64,000 nucleotides of DNA from Tubiluchus corallicola (lineage: Eukaryota; Priapulida; Priapulimorpha; Priapulimorphida; Tubiluchidae): positions 124,001 through 188,000 of the forward strand of contig JAQGDQ010000133.1 of the NCBI GenBank assembly GCA_030141605.1, written 5' to 3'. Made by a program: the position numbers and the translations under genes. The notes below the pieces were generated by a model. That model was not told the origin of the DNA and searched no databases. It was given only the letters and a program-made list of their open reading frames with translations. Of the stretch, positions 12,474-24,832 are shown one piece after another (the stretch's first letter is position 1; every line of letters starts with the position of its first letter).

Positions 12474-15320
12474 AAATGCTATTTCTAAAATAGCTGAAGT
12501 TGCACTAGTTCAAAAATTGACAGTTTTGTTTGGCAAAGCCAACATTCTGATTCATGTGAAAACCGTCGACGGGCAAACAGCGATCAGGAATGAGGAAGTA
12601 CCTCTGCTGGGGTTTGTGTCATCAGTTTTTGAGAGGTTTATGCATTTTCGTGTGTGAGGAATCAACATTGTCTCAGGAGTGTATCATAGATATCAAAAAA
12701 ATATGTACTAATGGGTCCGGAGGTAAGCCAAACAGAGTGGGTTGACGAATTTTGTGCAACTTTTTTAAAAATTCGTGTGATATGTGGCCTCAAGTTCTTA
12801 CTGGTGATATTCAATATGAGATGGCTCTAACTAAATTTTATCTAAAGTCAGGTTAATCGTCTAACTGTTGTATATTATGGATATTTGTATAACATTTTGA
12901 TGAAGTGGTTAGTCCAATGTATTTAGATCAGGCAGTAACTGTCTTCCCACGCTACCATGGAACCTAAGTGTCTTTCAATACTAATACTTTGTTTGTCATA
13001 GATTTTCAGTTACGCACAAAGTAGTTGACTAGTTGTATATATCTAGTGGAGGAGACAGTCTCCTCCTTTTTTCAGAACAATCTAGATTTTCTAGGGTAGT
13101 TAATTAGTCATTGCTGGATATAGACAATGTGTACAGGAAAAATATGGGAATGTTTCCATCTCGTATTTTTAGCTATAATTACAAGAAAACGAACTTCGTT
13201 TTTTAACGCATTGCACCCAGAAGAATAGTCTTGTTGTAGCTTTAGTTGTGGAGATGTTTAATCAAAACTTTTGACACTGCCTGTTTAATGTTGTTGTAGT
13301 TGCTCATTGCAAAATTATTGTTTTACTGTGTATGTATTGCATTTGCTTTAAATTTTAATGTACTGTTGACATACGGAGTAAGTAATTTTCATTGACATAC
13401 GGAATAAGTAATTTTCAATGTGGATGTAATGGCAACTCATAAAGCATGTGATGGCAACAGGTTCACAGTAACTTAGGATGATGTAAGATGCTTTTGGATT
13501 TTAAAGTTCAAGTCTTGTGTACAAATTTTAACATTGCTGTTTAAATTTTAGAAGTTGAACCTGCAAATTTTTTTTTGCAATCACAAGTATGTGTGATTGT
13601 TGTCACAGTTTTTGTGGATGTTGCTACAACAAGTAACCACACTAGTAAATATTTGCAGTTGTCTGTATTTACTGTTTTACAATTTTAACTTGAGTGACTT
13701 CTAATAAATAACATTACTTTGGATTTGCTAGTATCACTGTGTAGCATAGTTCTTATATTTTGATGGCATTTTTGTGATTTGCCTAAAATATACCAATGTT
13801 AAAGGTAGTAGAGCAGGATTTTAAAAATAGTGTTGTGCATAGCCATGACTTTTTTGAGTGAGAATTTTTAGTGGGATCTGCAATACTATGTGATTAAATT
13901 TTGTTCAGCTTTTACTGAATACTTACTCTTAAAATCCTTGTGGGTTTGTGCTATCATTAGTTGAATTAATGGGTTTCCTCACAGTGCTAAACAAGTCTCA
14001 TTCTCACGAAAATGCATTCCTGCCATGGCTTATCATTAACGAGCTTTCCGCCTTATGGACCAACTTAGTGTAATATATAAAGAGTATTCTTAACTATACT
14101 ATTGTGTATAATGTCGTGTGTTCGTTAAAATACTGTATTTATACTCTACTCTCTCATGTCGTCTTGTAAATAATTACAATGAATTAATATAATTTTTCGA
14201 CAACACGCCCAGTTGCTTTTGAAGCTGTAATGAGTATTCAGATTTTGATGTAAATACAGATTGCAATATTTTGTTGTTTGTAGTTTAAATAATACTATCT
14301 TACCCAGAGTTTTATTAGCATTTACCTGTGAAATATTTACTCCTACATTTACAGCGTCTTCCATTTTAAATGCCAGCGGCTCATGTTTTAACTTAATGTA
14401 ACAGTATTTTAACCAGAGTTTTGTCATCAGTGTAACAGTACCTTAACCAAAGTTTCCTGTACTTTTGATGAAATGTATACTCACTGCATCGTCTTCTCGT
14501 TGTCTCATCTTAACTCAGCATATGCCCTTAAAAGGGTATTTTAGTAATATATATGTCAAATGCGTGTAATTTGTGACTAGCATAAGTATGCCATCTGCAT
14601 ATGTACTGGTCTTCAATGACATTTTATACGCTGCATGTTTTTTTTGTTATTCTTCAGCACTTCCAATTTAGTGCATTTACTATTTAACAATGTTAATGTT
14701 GGTGTCAGTAACTCGTTCTGCACCTTGCTATTTGTAAGCAGGGATTTCTAAGGATTTGTTATAGTACTGACCTCCTGAATGATTGTTTTGAGTGTATTTT
14801 AGGGTATTTTCCCCCCGCAACTTTTCTGCAATCAAACTGTTACAAAACACATTTGTCATGCCAATTTGTTATCTTGTATTTTATTGCTCCAAATAAGAAA
14901 TATTATTTTTTTGTCGTATTTTTGTACAAAATGATTTCTGTGAGTTAATAAACTAGTATGTTGTGTTATAATAACTAAAGTTTTCATAGTTTGTTATGAC
15001 AGCATTACATAACTGTGCCGCTTTGCAAACCTGTGTAACAGCTAATTGGTGTACTGGCTGTTATTGAAACAACAGAATACAACTGCTGGATATTCACTGT
15101 TAACAACATGTCTGTTTTTTCACTAATTTTAATTTTACAAGATACGAACAACTGTTTTTTTTAAATGATTTTGCTCTTACATGATAAGAAGATATTCAGT
15201 GTTCTTTTAGAACACTAGCTAGATTTCATTAAGTGACAATGAAATCACACGATATCTAGCTCGAATAACAAAAATAAATTGTAAAAACTAAAAATTCTGC
15301 TTGTTGTAAATATACTAAGT
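12474..15320. other. Spacer between convergent cyclin E and URI1 genes
   Basis: No coding frame is supported. It should hold the 3' UTRs of both genes. On the plus strand AATAAA occurs at 13703-13708 and 14947-14952, candidate cyclin E poly(A) signals. TGTAAATA, the Pumilio-type element, occurs at 14165-14172 and 14249-14256. A 25-base direct repeat (TTGACATACGGARTAAGTAA core) lies at about 13366-13415. A hairpin lies at 13048-13066. Confidence 0.6.
13048..13072 (+). other. Short perfect hairpin followed by six T
   Basis: GGAGGAGA, loop CAG, TCTCCTCC, then TTTTTT. The stem is eight perfect pairs, about 575 bases after the cyclin E stop. It would form in the 3' UTR if the transcript extends this far. 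Function unknown; the layout recalls a Pol III or intrinsic terminator but nothing upstream here looks like a small RNA gene. Confidence 0.45.
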
Positions 15321-18300
15321 TCATTTTTTACTGTTCAGGGAGACGCCCAATCTCAGGGCGCGAAATCGAGACAAAGGTCGATGTCCTTGAGTTTCCGATT
15401 TAGACTCGGAGATTCCAACCGCTTTGACATCATCTAAACTACTGGCCTTTTCAATGACTGAGTCGGATACAGCAGCAATTTTGTAAAGAGTCTTTTCGTT
15501 ATCTGTATCCAGTTGATCACACTGCAGTGTTTCTCCTTGAGGTTCACTTGTCTGGAAAGTAAAGGATAAAAGTAATTTATAGATCTGAAAAGTGTACCGG
15601 TAAAGCCTTCCTCTTTTTTATCACTAAATGTCATCACTTTTGGCATAGTACACTAGTATCAGCATCAGGACTGTCACTTGCTAAAATTAGTACCAAAGTT
15701 AGTAAAATAAGAAAAAATACACCTTTAAAATAAAACTAACAGGTTGGGTCATGCAGTGATGGTTACAGCAAAATTCAATATGTAAAAAAATTGGTTTGCT
15801 TATTAGATTCGTGAAAATGCTTTTGCCGTAGGTCTGAATTATTTACGCTAACAACGTAGCAAACTCTAGGCTTCCAAAGAGACACTCATTACAGAGATAT
15901 TTCATGGAAGTGAAACTTGTTTCTGTGACTGGACAGATGCTAGACTTCTCAAATGGGAGGTACTTCAACTGTAAGGGAGAAGAATTTGCAAGGCGAGGGA
16001 TTTTTTGTTACAGGAACATCAAACTGTAAAAGAATATACTTCGTACATTGCGTGAATTCTTAAAAGAAACACTAATGTCAGCATCCAGGCAAATGTTAGC
16101 ATTGAAACTCAAAGGGAAGTTTCGTGTTTCCTTGCCGTCACTTTTTTCTTTTAATGGCACTTAATAAAAGCTCGTTTTGCCCTTCCAACAACATGCTTGG
16201 GCAAATAAATCAACTGCAATTGCTACACCCATGATACGGGAAATTGAAAAGAGAATTTAATTGTTCTAACGAATTTAATTGTCTTAATTATTACCATCAT
16301 AAAAGCACAATGGAGAAAAGATTTCTAGAGTAGATGGGGAGAATTAAGCATGCCTGGCATTGCAAGGGGAGGATTGCACCTTTTAACTCTGACAACCACT
16401 ACGCTAGATAGTCTTCAAGAGTTTTTGATTTTTTGCTAAATTTTCCCAATTTGCCAGCTTGTTTAGTAACTACGTAAATGAGAGTTTGCTGTACATGTAA
16501 AGACTACTCACTACTCAGGTGCTAACATAATCATAAAATGACAACAACTAGCACATCGTGAAGCATCTACCAAATGACTATACATGAATTTGTAAATAAA
16601 AGCAAATGCATATGCAAGCATTTGAAAACCTTTTCAGTCTTGTGATACTGCAGCATGAAATCCACAGATGATTTTGGTCCTGAATCTGTTTTTAAAATTG
16701 ACTTTCCTGGAACCTTTTCTCCGCAATTCTGAATGAAGGCCTTGTGTATATCCGCCGGGCTTTGGATGTCAGAAAGTTCTGTGGCTGGCTGAAGAAAGCA
16801 AAAAGTGACAATTATTGGTGTTAACCATTTGTGCGGCATTGTCAGTTACAACTACTTTTCAGTACAGCAACAAAATTTAAGAAACGGTAGAAAGAAATCA
16901 CTAATTACCAACTGCTTCATCTATTTAACACCTTTTTTATACAGTTCTGAATGCTGCAGTGCCAAACTCAGTGCCAATGCCTATTTAATATGGATAGTTG
17001 TGGTGGATCTGAAAACTGACTCACTAACCCTCTAAGGCGAGTGTGTAAAATGTGTAAACTTTTTCCCTCTGCGAGGTAAATGCTCAGGGACATTATGGAA
17101 GATGGAAATACTCAGAAGATGTTTTTCTGGCAGTCACCAATAGTGCATAAATTCAATTGCTCAGCACATGCCATCACTACTTGGTTATTCCAAACATAAA
17201 CATAAAAACTAATGCATTAATTAAATTAAGACGACACATTAAGTCATAAAATTTTATAGTTACCAGATACGAACAGCAAGAATAAATTATCCAACTCTTT
17301 TAGTGATACACGTATTCTGGTGTAAAGTTGTATGTACCGCAGAATTAATGCATATTGGATATGTTTGCAAGTAGTGAAAATGAACTTATGTGATCATTTT
17401 TCCAGGCATACAAAATCTTGCTTACTGTACTAGCATGTGGGACTGATCTGCTGTAAATGAAAGGCACCACTTTTTTAGTTTTTCACTTCTAGTTACTCAG
17501 CAGGTGTTAAATGACCAACGGTTTGGTGATTAAACATCAAGGTCAGTAATTGTAAAGGTAGCTGCTATAAGCAAATTGTCATTGGAGAATGTGTTGTTTT
17601 GGTCCAGACCATTAGCTTTGTTTACAGTTACGTAACTTACTTGCTCAGCTGATAATCAATTACACTAGAAATGTGAGATTTGCAACCTACCTCCATAATG
17701 CATTTGGCATGGTACTTTGCAAATAAGGTTTTGAAGCTAATTTGCAAAAATTTAGCCCCGGCTTTATTTGTAGTTCAGAACATTATGTGTTAGTTAACAA
17801 TACATAAATGTTAATGAGCAACAATAGACTACCTACAAAATTAATTTCATTTTCTGTTGGTCGACTGTGCTTGATAGTAATTCGCAATGGAGGATTAACA
17901 TCATTGCTGTCAGAATCATCAGAAACTGAACTTTGTTTGATGTCCTTGAAAGACACTCTTTTTGAAAGTGGCTGAAAAATACTGATCTGATTAAATTTTG
18001 AAAAAAATTATGCATGTGAGAAGACGTCATTGTACAAATGAACTTACAAAAGTTTCCACAATAAATGAGTGCAGCAGAATCAATCAAAGACTTTCTAGTT
18101 ACTACAGAATGTTTAACTACATGGCAAGGTTCAAAAGAATCTCCAATCCCTTTGTTAAGATTAGATAAACAAAATGGTAAAATTCCAAAAAAAGAAGAAA
18201 ACTTTTAGATAATAGCTCATATTCACTTATGATTTGTTGCCCATAATATTTGCCCAAAATTTTTAAAAGTTAAACATCAGCTCAAAATCTAATTACTAGT

Positions 18301-21300
18301 CCACGAGTGTAGCTAGCAAACACGCCACTGTCGGGCTTTTCAAACAGCAGGAATCACTCACGTGCATGTGCACGTGTTTGCAAGACTGCAACAAGACAAT
18401 CAGCACTTTCACTGTATGTTAAGCGACAAAATCTTGATTAATGACAGTTCACCCTTTACACAAGCAAGCTGCTATTAATTTTGCTTTTTATAATTTTTTT
18501 ACAGCTAACATAACTGCATAAGCTCTCATCGATGGAACCTATACCGTTGGTGATACCAGAAACTAGTTAATTAAGAATAATCCTCTGTGATGAAAGTATG
18601 CGTTGACAGAGATATATGTTAACTACATTTGGATGTCTACAATACATAACTGGGGACAGTATGGTTGACGAAATGACCTAGCTGCGGTTTTCTCAAAGTT
18701 GCTCAACCATTTAACTAGCCTAACTCGATAATGACTAACTTGCACAGTTAAGGATGTTCTATTTCCTTTGTCTCCAGATAATATAAACAAAGTAACTTAA
18801 TAACTTAAAACAAAGCAGAGACCCATCACACACAATTATAAGAGCAACTTGCACTACCTGATCTCTTATCGTTGATATTTGTTTGGCTTCTTCTTTTTCA
18901 AACTGCACAACATCTCGGTCTGCCAAAGATGCAGACAGCGCTTCCTCCTGTTCACTGAAATTCATGAAATACATAAATGTCTCTCCTTAAAATACCCAGA
19001 ATGCAGCATTTTACCTGACCTACAGTGTGGCATTTTACCATTACAAAATAACCTGTAGTTACAGCAAAAATTTCAAGGACCTACTTCTTCAAGAATAATT
19101 TATTTATATTTCCTTCCATTTCTTCTTGTTTTTCCAGCTTCTCGAGTTTCTTCATTATGTCATCATTGTCGTTAGATGTCATGGACATTTGTGAAGCTTT
19201 TATCTGTTTCCGATGAGCCCGCACTTTCTTCCTGTGTTCCTCTAAAAATGTATATCTAATACTGAACACACGGCAGCTTCAGGTACACATTAGTCTAGAC
19301 ATTTACAAAAAAATTCCAAGAGTTAAGGTAAGGCCAGAAAGATTTCCCATATTGATAAACAATTTCTGTTGACACTCTGGAAATGGAAAAATGAATGAAC
19401 TGAATATTTCAAGTTCGTCTTATATGCAGTGTGGTACAGGGATACCTTCAACGAAATATAATTGCTACTAACTCAAAATTTCGTATTTCCTGATACACCA
19501 ATACTCTGTGTCAAACTCTGTAATGCTGTGCATAATGTTCTACTATAACCCATGGTGTAGCCGTTTGCTAAAATTAGTACTAAACTGTGGAAGCTAGACT
19601 ACTGGAAGTATCATAAAATGCATGAATATTGCTTAAATAAAAAAAGTGTCATTAAAACTTTGCAAACTGTCAATACAATAATAAATTAACTGGTAAAGAG
19701 TTAGTAAAACTAGTTTAAACTATTAAGAAACTACCTCTCCATTTTCTTTCAGCCTCTTCATCATAATCTTCCAAAATTTCCCTTACACCGCCCTGCTCTT
19801 CAGCAACAGCTTGAAACTCTGCTGAATATTCCAAGCGTGGTTCAAGAAGTTTCTTCTCTTCATTTAAATTTTTAAGTTGCTTTTCTAGATCTGCAAAAAT
19901 AAAAATAAGTTAACAGTTTCTGTAAAATAATTTTTTACCTACAGAATATCAGAAATAGCCGTATTTATTTGTACTGAGGAAAATGAAGCAGTTGAATAGC
20001 ATTCATCTGTATGTTTATTTGAAAATATCAACAACCCAGTGATGCATAGAACAAACTTGTGAAGCCATTTTCCACTTAACAGATACATGGTCAAGGTCAC
20101 CTGTACCTAGCACAAAGGCTAATGGTTAAGGTACTCTGCACTAACACAAAAGTTACCGGTCAGGACACTTTATACCTAACACAAAGTCAAAGGTCGGGTT
20201 CTTTTGTATCTAACACAACGTCAAAAGGCAAGACCCCTTTGAGTACCTAGTATAAGAGTCAAAAGGTTATTTCTGGTCCTCACTAACTAACACAAAGAAC
20301 AAAGGGCAAGATCATCTCTACCAAACAAAAAATGTCAAACTTCAGTAACCACTGTGCAAAATCCTAAAAGCAAAGCAGGGTCAAAGTTGTAAAAGGAGAT
20401 TTGCCTATTTATTATTTACTAGCTGTCTAAATATGGGTCAGTCTCTGTATAATTACATAAATTTTTTACGATAAACATTGCTAAGATTCAGAATGCAAAT
20501 GCTTGCTCCAATTTTATTGCCACAAGTGAAACTATATGGTTTAATACAGCCAAATTTCACAGCATTGCCTGACTATTCGGTGCCTCTTAAAATATTTATA
20601 TTATAGCTAAAATGGTGGGTTGCACAATGGATCTCTTGTTTCAGCAATGCAATGCATTATTTACAAACTTAGTCTTAAAGAAAGAAAAAGATAATTTGTA
20701 CTTGCAGTCAATTCTTCTCTGAGTTATTTCGCCTGCTTGTGTTGCAGATCTCTTTGCAAACCAATTGTCACCAAGTAAGACCAAAATTTCGTTTGTGTGT
20801 ACCAGTTTGCCTGGCATGAATGCATACTTGCCAAATGCAATCTGGAAGAAACATAGTATAGGCACAAAAGAATAAACAGATAAAAAGAAAGAATTTATTA
20901 CATCAAATAACTAAAATAAATTGAGCAGTATTAGCACATAAAGGCCAAAAAAAATCACAAAAACTTGACCAGTACCTCCTCATTTTAACTTTTTCTTAAA
21001 AGAGAAAGTTTGTTACGTACCTGACAGCTGAATGTATGAGCTGAGGACAAAAGAACAAAGGTAGTAAAGACTGATGTGGCACTACGGGTCACAGCACTGT
21101 TGTTACACAATTTACAGTGTCGTAAAATGCTTGTTATCATGATTGATAGTGCTAAGCACACTATCAAATTGTTAAATTAAACAAAATGTGGCTAACTTTT
21201 GGATGAATATCTATACATACGTATCAAAGCCTTGATTATTCTGCTTTCAAAGAAAACAAAATGTGCAAAATTTGAAATAGCATGGGGAGCCTGGTAATTG

Positions 21301-23035
21301 TAAATTGTAATTAAATGAAGAAAGTGAAATTAATTGTCACAGTATATGGTTAACGATCAATATTCTCTTTCTATGGGAGGTGGTATACATACTTGGGCAT
21401 GGCTAAGACACTTCTGCCAGTTCAGTTTCTTATCTTAGAAGATCATTTTTAGACAATATAATTAAAAACACTTCAGAAGTATACAAGGAAGAAAGTGTGG
21501 AGACTTTAAAATTAGTAGGCGGGCTCATACCTGTTTGTACAAGCTGAAACTTACATTATAATCATATGAAACTTTATGAGGGAGCGTTTCCAGCTTTTCG
21601 AATAATTTTTTGTAGTCACTTATAAACTTCTCTCTAGAAATAAAACAATTGGATAATGTACCACACTATAAACAATAAAAAGCATAGAGTTGAAACGGAC
21701 TGTATACAGTTAATTTTAATATTAAAAAAGTTTTTAATAGCTAACAAGTGATGTAAAATGAGTTCTACATAATGTCAAGAACTGACAGAGACGTGCAACT
21801 TACCACACACACATATAAACGTGTTTTTAAAGTTTAGTGATATTATTTAACCTTTTTGTCCAATTCTAGTCACTTTTTATTCTAAGAACAAAGTACTCCA
21901 AGACATGATTTATAAAACTAGTCCCTTTGAGAAACTCCTGTGATCGTAACTCAATCGACTAATATCTACCAAGAGCTACAATAGGCTAGAAAATTTATAA
22001 GTTTTCTTTGTTAAAAATTAAAAATGTTTTTTTGTACCTTCAAATTTTTATTTACTTCTCTTTAAGGTTTTACCAATTCCAGCACTTTGATTATTCATAT
22101 GGATGAAGCTATTTTGGTTTTATCAAACATTTTATAGAAATATTCTTTGGTAAACTGGTAATTTTCGAAAAACTTTTGCTATGCCAGCAGTCATGAATTG
22201 TGACCATTATGACACAGACCACTTTAAGGGTATGATACATCTACATATACTAGTTTGACTTACATCCAAATCACCTTACGATCGACCAGTCAGAATTGAA
22301 TGAGGTTTTATCTTATAACTCTATAACTCGAAAACCTGCTATATAAAATTTCAGCAATTTTCGAAAATGTCACCTGTATTACAGGCAAGTGTTAACTTAA
22401 TGCTATAGGACAACATTGTGTGCTCAGATAAAATTGCATTGCCATAAGTACAAGGAATGTTGTACAAGCAAAACTGTAAAATAGTTAACTAAAGATGTTC
22501 TTTTTTCACTACTTACAGCTGTGCAATTCTTGATAAACAGTTATCCAGTTCCTACAAAAGAAGTAGTTCACATTAAATAGATTAAATGTATCAATTAAGT
22601 CATGGAATAAAAGCACAGTTATATAGATCTCATCATCAATGCATCTCACTGCATTATATAATATATAATGCCAATCTACTAATCTTTCCAATCAACCGAC
22701 TGAATTATATATAACTGTGCTTTTATTCCATGACTTAGCTGATAATATTTATATAGTTATTGGTTGACTATGCAGTTATATAGAATCTCATCATCAATGC
22801 ATGTTACTACTGCATTATATATAATACAAAAGTTTGTCTAGGCAAAGTGTGTAATTCGAAGATTTTGAATATACTTTTTTCTAGGCATTTTATGTAATTG
22901 CAATTGCTGTTATAGGGCATGTGTGAATACTATAAATTCAATCGGTTTTTTGGAAAGATTAGTGGATTGTAGGTACGTAGACAGATTGAAAGACAGGTAG
23001 GAAGAGAGATTGATAAACAGACAGATAGACTGAGC

Positions 23036-23066
<31 letters not shown>

Positions 23067-23121
23067 GGAGAGAGAGAGGGAGGGAGAGAGGAGAGAGGAG
23101 AGAGGAGAGAGGAGAGAGGAG

Positions 23122-23187
<66 letters not shown>

Positions 23188-24832
23188 CCTTATGCGTCCA
23201 TTGATGTTCATTTAATCAAATGCAAAAAATTCGTTCTCTCCGCATCATGTTTCTAATATTAACCTCTTCTTCTTATGGCAATATCAGTCATACCCATTTA
23301 AACTCTACACAATACGCACAATTGTATTTTCGTAAGCGCTAATCCTTGGGCAAAGTTATAAAGTTACTTTAAGAAGACTTTTTTGAAAACTGGCCTAATC
23401 CGTGAATAGCACTAAGAACATTCTTACACACAGATAAGCTCACGCAAAAATTGTCCATAAGGACTTAATGAATCCGGCCCCAAGGTATAGAAAACGATTA
23501 GCCCGATTGAGCAGCATGTCAGAGATGGTGACGTTGCACCAACCGCCAATAAAACAATTAACTTAGTCAATAAATTACTTGAATTGCTTGCTTAGTTTGG
23601 TAAATTAACTAAGTCGTTTTATGCATTCCACTACAATGGCCAAGTAATGTATAAAATATCTAGGAAAAATTCAATTCAACATAAATTATGTTCATTTTGC
23701 ACATTATCAACATCACTTTACGCATTTTATGTAAATCCTAGGTATTACACAAAACATCTAGGCAACGTGTGAAAGACTTGCAGCAACAATATTTATTTCA
23801 CACTTTTCCTGAAATGTGTAAGTATTATATGAAATCCATCAGAATTTTATATAATGCCTAAATTTTACACATTGTCTGTAACACACATAATAAATATCCA
23901 ATGTTTCCAATCACAATGGAAAGGGCAATAAAAATAAATTGTTGAACCATTCATTCCTGCACTCATTGCCATACAATATTACTATTACTATCAGCTGCAA
24001 CTCTATGCACAGATCTGTAAATGCCTCAGAGATGCGCGGCTATCACTTTCTTCGCAACTGTACACATTCACATCTGCAAAATCCACTGAAATATGAGTGC
24101 CCTACAGTTAAAAACTTATTTTGCATGAAGCTAAGAGTTATAATCTCCGCAAAGGAATTTTTTTGTAAACCCTCAACAACTCTCACCACACAATGTACTT
24201 ACATCACCCCATCATATAATACCCATCTTACCACACCAGAAGCTATAATAATTATCGTTGCAAAACAGAAAAAGTTGTTCTGAAATTGGCTAAACTTTTT
24301 GTGTAAGCAATCGAAAATTTTACCATGCATACGTGGTTTCTGCATGATGCAATTTCAAGCAAAATCTGCAAAATTAGGCATTAAAAATCTGCAATTTGTA
24401 TATCCACACACAACACACTATCCACAAAATTAGGGTGGATTCTGCAACCGCATGACCGCAAATCCACTATCCACGTATCTCTGAAATGCCTAGCAGGCTT
24501 AGCACACTATAGCCAAAGAACCAAGATTGATGTACACTAATTTTATGTGCAACTAGTTTTCCTGGTATAAAGGATGGCCTGATGAAGGCAAATTGAAGAG
24601 CATCACTTGACTTTTGTATTTAGCTTTTTCAAATGAATCCAATAAATAAGTCCAGAAAATGTCAGACATATTTGAAGCTCTTACAGGGCTACAAAATCTC
24701 AAAGTGGGTTAACTTGTTTAATCCAAAAACGTGTTTCTCAGTCTGACTATACAAGTGTAAAAAACACAAAAGTTTTTACAGACTAACCTTTTGCTGTTCT
24801 TCCCTCAGCCTTGCCAAATATTCTTTATTCAT
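15321..24832 (-). CDS. URI1: URI1, unconventional prefoldin RPB5 interactor (10 exons)
   Basis: Prefoldin-like subunit of the R2TP/URI complex that binds RPB5 and helps assemble RNA polymerases. Exons in transcript order: 24832-24788, 22551-22517, 21633-21555, 20841-20706, 19890-19735, 19241-19085, 18954-18858, 17971-17837, 16788-16630, 15551-15321. Every phase joins, giving 409 residues. The N-terminal prefoldin coiled coil contains YLARLREEQQK, then the signature FMPGKLVHTNE...VLLGDNWFAK (about residues 61-85) and a second helix. C-terminal hallmarks are SPADIHKAF, KSILK (309-313) and a basic PLSRFRALRLG tail. It is shorter than the human protein (about 535), apparently lacking the long Asp tract. 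RVSF (240-243) fits a PP1 docking motif. Intron 4 needs a GC donor. The start ATG is the first in frame before the LREEQ helix. Confidence 0.93.
18359..18376. promoter_or_regulatory. Palindromic pair of CACGTG E-boxes
   Basis: CACGTGCATGTGCACGTG: two CACGTG cores in arms CACGTGCA/TGCACGTG around a TG centre, inside URI1 intron 7. bHLH-type factors bind single CACGTG sites; that this pair is functional is untested inference. Confidence 0.3.
20100..20345. repeat. Diverged ~36-bp minisatellite (URI1 intron 4)
   Basis: About six units start with CTAACACAAAG-like sequence near 20106, 20142, 20175, 20210, 20246 and 20284, each followed by a GTCAAAGGTCAGGAC-like block. Units differ by substitutions and small indels. 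Non-coding, within the intron that follows exon 4 of URI1. Confidence 0.65.
22589..22820. repeat. Compound inverted and direct repeat (URI1 intron 1)
   Basis: Positions 22597-22625 (core GTCATGGAATAAAAGCACAG) recur as an exact 29-base reverse complement at 22708-22736; an imperfect extension reaches 22589 and 22745. In addition CAGTTATATAG, ATCTCATCATCAATGCAT and CTGCATTATATA at 22616-22660 are repeated in direct orientation at about 22769-22820. It looks like a foldback element or rearranged MITE. Intronic, non-coding. Confidence 0.75.
23033..23181. repeat. (GA)n microsatellite with GGAGAGA interruptions
   Basis: Nearly uninterrupted GA dinucleotides with a block of GGAGAGA units in the middle. 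Open frames across it are low-complexity artefacts. It lies in URI1 intron 1. Confidence 0.95.
24027..24483. mobile_element. hAT-like MITE, 457 bp, perfect 8-bp TSD (URI1 intron 1)
   Basis: The terminal inverted repeat reads CAGAGATGCGCGGCTATC on the left and CAGAGATACGTGGATAG on the right (reverse complement). Both flanks are AAATGCCT (24019-24026 and 24484-24491), an exact 8-bp duplication as made by hAT transposases. There is no transposase; the 114-codon frame inside resembles nothing known. Confidence 0.85.

Noticed and set aside
22930-23211. Leu/Ser-rich frames over the GA tract (likewise at 28.9 and 58.5 kb)
   Set aside because: Pure dinucleotide repeat has few stops in any frame; not evidence of a gene.
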